Shown piece by piece: positions 6,158 through 6,818 of a stretch of 6,818 nt of DNA (the stretch's first letter is position 1; each line of letters starts with the position of its first letter). Origin of the DNA: Frondihabitans sp. (lineage in GTDB: Bacteria > Actinomycetota > Actinomycetes > Actinomycetales > Microbacteriaceae). Made by a program: the position numbers and the translations under genes. The stretch covers positions 1 to 6,818 of the forward strand of contig JAODMX010000535.1 of NCBI GenBank assembly GCA_025464735.1, read 5' to 3'. The notes beneath the pieces are model-generated. The model saw nothing but the letters and a program-made list of their open reading frames with translations. It was not told the origin of the DNA and searched no databases.

Positions 6158-6753
6158 CGACCGCGCGATCCGTCAACCCGCGCTTTCCGTACATCATCCT
6201 CACGACGCTTTCCGGGGGCACCGGTGAGCGACTGGCGTCCTGGCTCGCGCTCCGGGCGACGCTGGTCGCGATGACCGACGAAGGGGGCACGATCGGCGCG
6301 GGTGTCACCGACGCGGGTGCCGTCAACGCGGGTACCGTCAACGCTCCGTCCGGTCTCGATGTGCTCGACGAGACAACGGGCGAAATCATCATGTGGCGTC
6401 TCTTCACCGCTCAGCATCGGCAGCTCGGCGCGAGCGCCCGACTTTTCTCGACCCCCGCGGAGGCCAGGGCCGATGCACTGGAGGTCACCGCGCTCCGATC
6501 GACGCTCGTACGACATCGGACCGTGACGGCCGATGGGAGGAAGTGCAGCTGGATTCTCTCGACCGGGCGTGCACCGGTCATGCTCACCACGCGACTGTTC
6601 GAGAGCCGCTACGACTGCAACAGGAACCTTCAGTCGGCACTGACAGCGCTCGAAACAGCAGAAGTCGCGCGCGGTCTCGACACCGTCGTTCGCGGACATC
6701 TGGACACGGGACGTCGCTTTCCACCGAAAAAACCGGAGGCGGCGCCACGATGA
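6154..6753 (+). CDS. Uncharacterised 199-aa protein with two YegP/DUF1508-like units
   Basis: No confident family. The ATG at 6154 overlaps the transglycosylase stop by 4 bases (ATGA), implying translational coupling; the Shine-Dalgarno is weak. No signal peptide or membrane helix is evident, so it is probably cytoplasmic. Residues 44-64 are a low-complexity Gly/Ala/Val/Asn segment built from three pentapeptide units. The rest appears internally duplicated: Trp81-x-Leu followed by ARLFSTPAEARADALEVTAL, and Trp133-x-Leu followed by TRLFESRYDCNRNLQSALTAL. This W-x-L, then RLF/Y-S, then a helical end resembles the YegP (DUF1508) beta-beta-helix unit, which often occurs as a tandem pair. That match is from memory and weak. 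Residues 11-35 (FPYIILTT, then GGTGERLASWLALRA) are not recognised. The last nine codons lie within the terminator of the opposite-strand tRNA. Base use looks like its neighbours, with no sign of recent transfer. Confidence 0.75.
   Translation: MTTARSVNPRFPYIILTTLSGGTGERLASWLALRATLVAMTDEGGTIGAGVTDAGAVNAGTVNAPSGLDVLDETTGEIIMWRLFTAQHRQLGASARLFSTPAEARADALEVTALRSTLVRHRTVTADGRKCSWILSTGRAPVMLTTRLFESRYDCNRNLQSALTALETAEVARGLDTVVRGHLDTGRRFPPKKPEAAPR
6298..6342 (+). repeat. Three tandem 15-bp units coding for A-G-x-x-D/N
   Basis: Three in-frame copies of a 15-base unit follow one another: GCGGGTGTCACCGAC, GCGGGTGCCGTCAAC and GCGGGTACCGTCAAC. They encode AGVTD, AGAVN and AGTVN, then Ala-Pro. The second and third copies differ at two bases, the first more. 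The unit is a multiple of three, so copy-number change would keep the frame. It forms a flexible linker before the W-x-L domain. Confidence 0.8.
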
Positions 6754-6767
6754 TCGGGCGCCGCCTC
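6727..6767 (-). terminator. Rho-independent terminator of the tRNA-Glu gene
   Basis: A perfect 11-bp inverted repeat (GAGGCGGCGCC at 6736-6746 and its complement at 6757-6767) encloses a 10-base loop. Read on the - strand, the hairpin is followed after CGG by six T residues (the A-run at 6727-6732). On the + strand no T-run follows. It starts 8 bases past the tRNA 3' end, so it terminates tRNA transcription. It overlaps the last codons of the convergent + strand gene and may also weakly stop that transcript. Confidence 0.85.
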
Positions 6768-6775
6768 GGTAGTTG

Positions 6776-6818
6776 TGACCCCAACCGGATTCGAACCGGT
6801 GTTACCGCCGTGAGAGGG
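6776..6818 (-). tRNA. tRNA-Glu, anticodon CUC (5' part outside window)
   Basis: The - strand gives tRNA positions of about 30-73. In order: the anticodon loop CTCTCAC with anticodon CTC (bases 6812-6814), the stem strand GGCGG, a 4-base variable region TAAC, a T-arm ACCGG-TTCGAAT-CCGGT, the acceptor strand TGGGGTC and discriminator A at 6776. The GGCGGTAAC run and T-loop match bacterial tRNA-Glu. No CCA is encoded (ACAA follows), so it is added after transcription. The acceptor predicts a 5' strand GACCCCA beyond the window. The D-arm and the first half of the anticodon stem are not visible. Confidence 0.93.

Noticed and set aside
6776..6818. tRNA-Glu 3' end as an integrated element's attachment site
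   Set aside because: The T-arm region is a common integration target, but no second copy of the sequence, integrase gene or compositional break is visible in the window.

Overview
The window looks like chromosomal DNA of a high-GC Gram-positive actinobacterium. Codon third positions are almost all G or C, genes are packed with ATGA/TGATG overlaps, and the protein styles fit a Microbacteriaceae-like host. That family-level placement is an inference. The + strand carries one unbroken train of seven genes, the first cut by the window edge. A tRNA-Glu on the - strand converges on the last gene and is cut by the other edge.

Bases 1-5367 are a phosphate-type ABC importer locus in an unusual order: pstC (3' part), pstA, a PstS-type binding protein, a sortase-fold membrane protein, then pstB. 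The first three junctions are stop/start overlaps (1, 4 and 4 bp). pstB follows after 28 bp with its own strong Shine-Dalgarno. The parts differ from the textbook importer. PstA has about two extra N-terminal membrane segments. The binding protein is 566 aa, with a Sec signal peptide, a Cys- and Thr/Ala-rich linker and a C-terminal membrane anchor with a basic tail. PstB has an acidic N-terminal extension of about 75 aa. No phoU is visible.

The most interesting gene is at 3396-4349. It matches the class E-like sortase layout closely but appears to have lost all three catalytic residues (His to Arg154, Cys to Ala213, Arg to Thr223). Its neighbour, the PstS-type protein, has the hydrophobic-plus-basic C-terminus of a sortase substrate but no LPXTG/LAXTG-like motif. 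Together they suggest a former surface-anchoring pair reused as a membrane-tethered accessory of a phosphate importer. This is a hypothesis, not an established system.

Bases 5384-6753 hold a small membrane-tethered lytic transglycosylase (MltB/SLT_2-like) and, overlapping it by 4 bp, an uncharacterised 199-aa protein with an internal duplication resembling the YegP/DUF1508 fold. Bases 6727-6767 form a rho-independent terminator that reads on the - strand. It serves the tRNA-Glu(CUC) at 6776-6818 and overlaps the end of the last + strand gene. No stretch longer than 30 bases lacks a feature; no mobile element, CRISPR array or riboswitch was seen.
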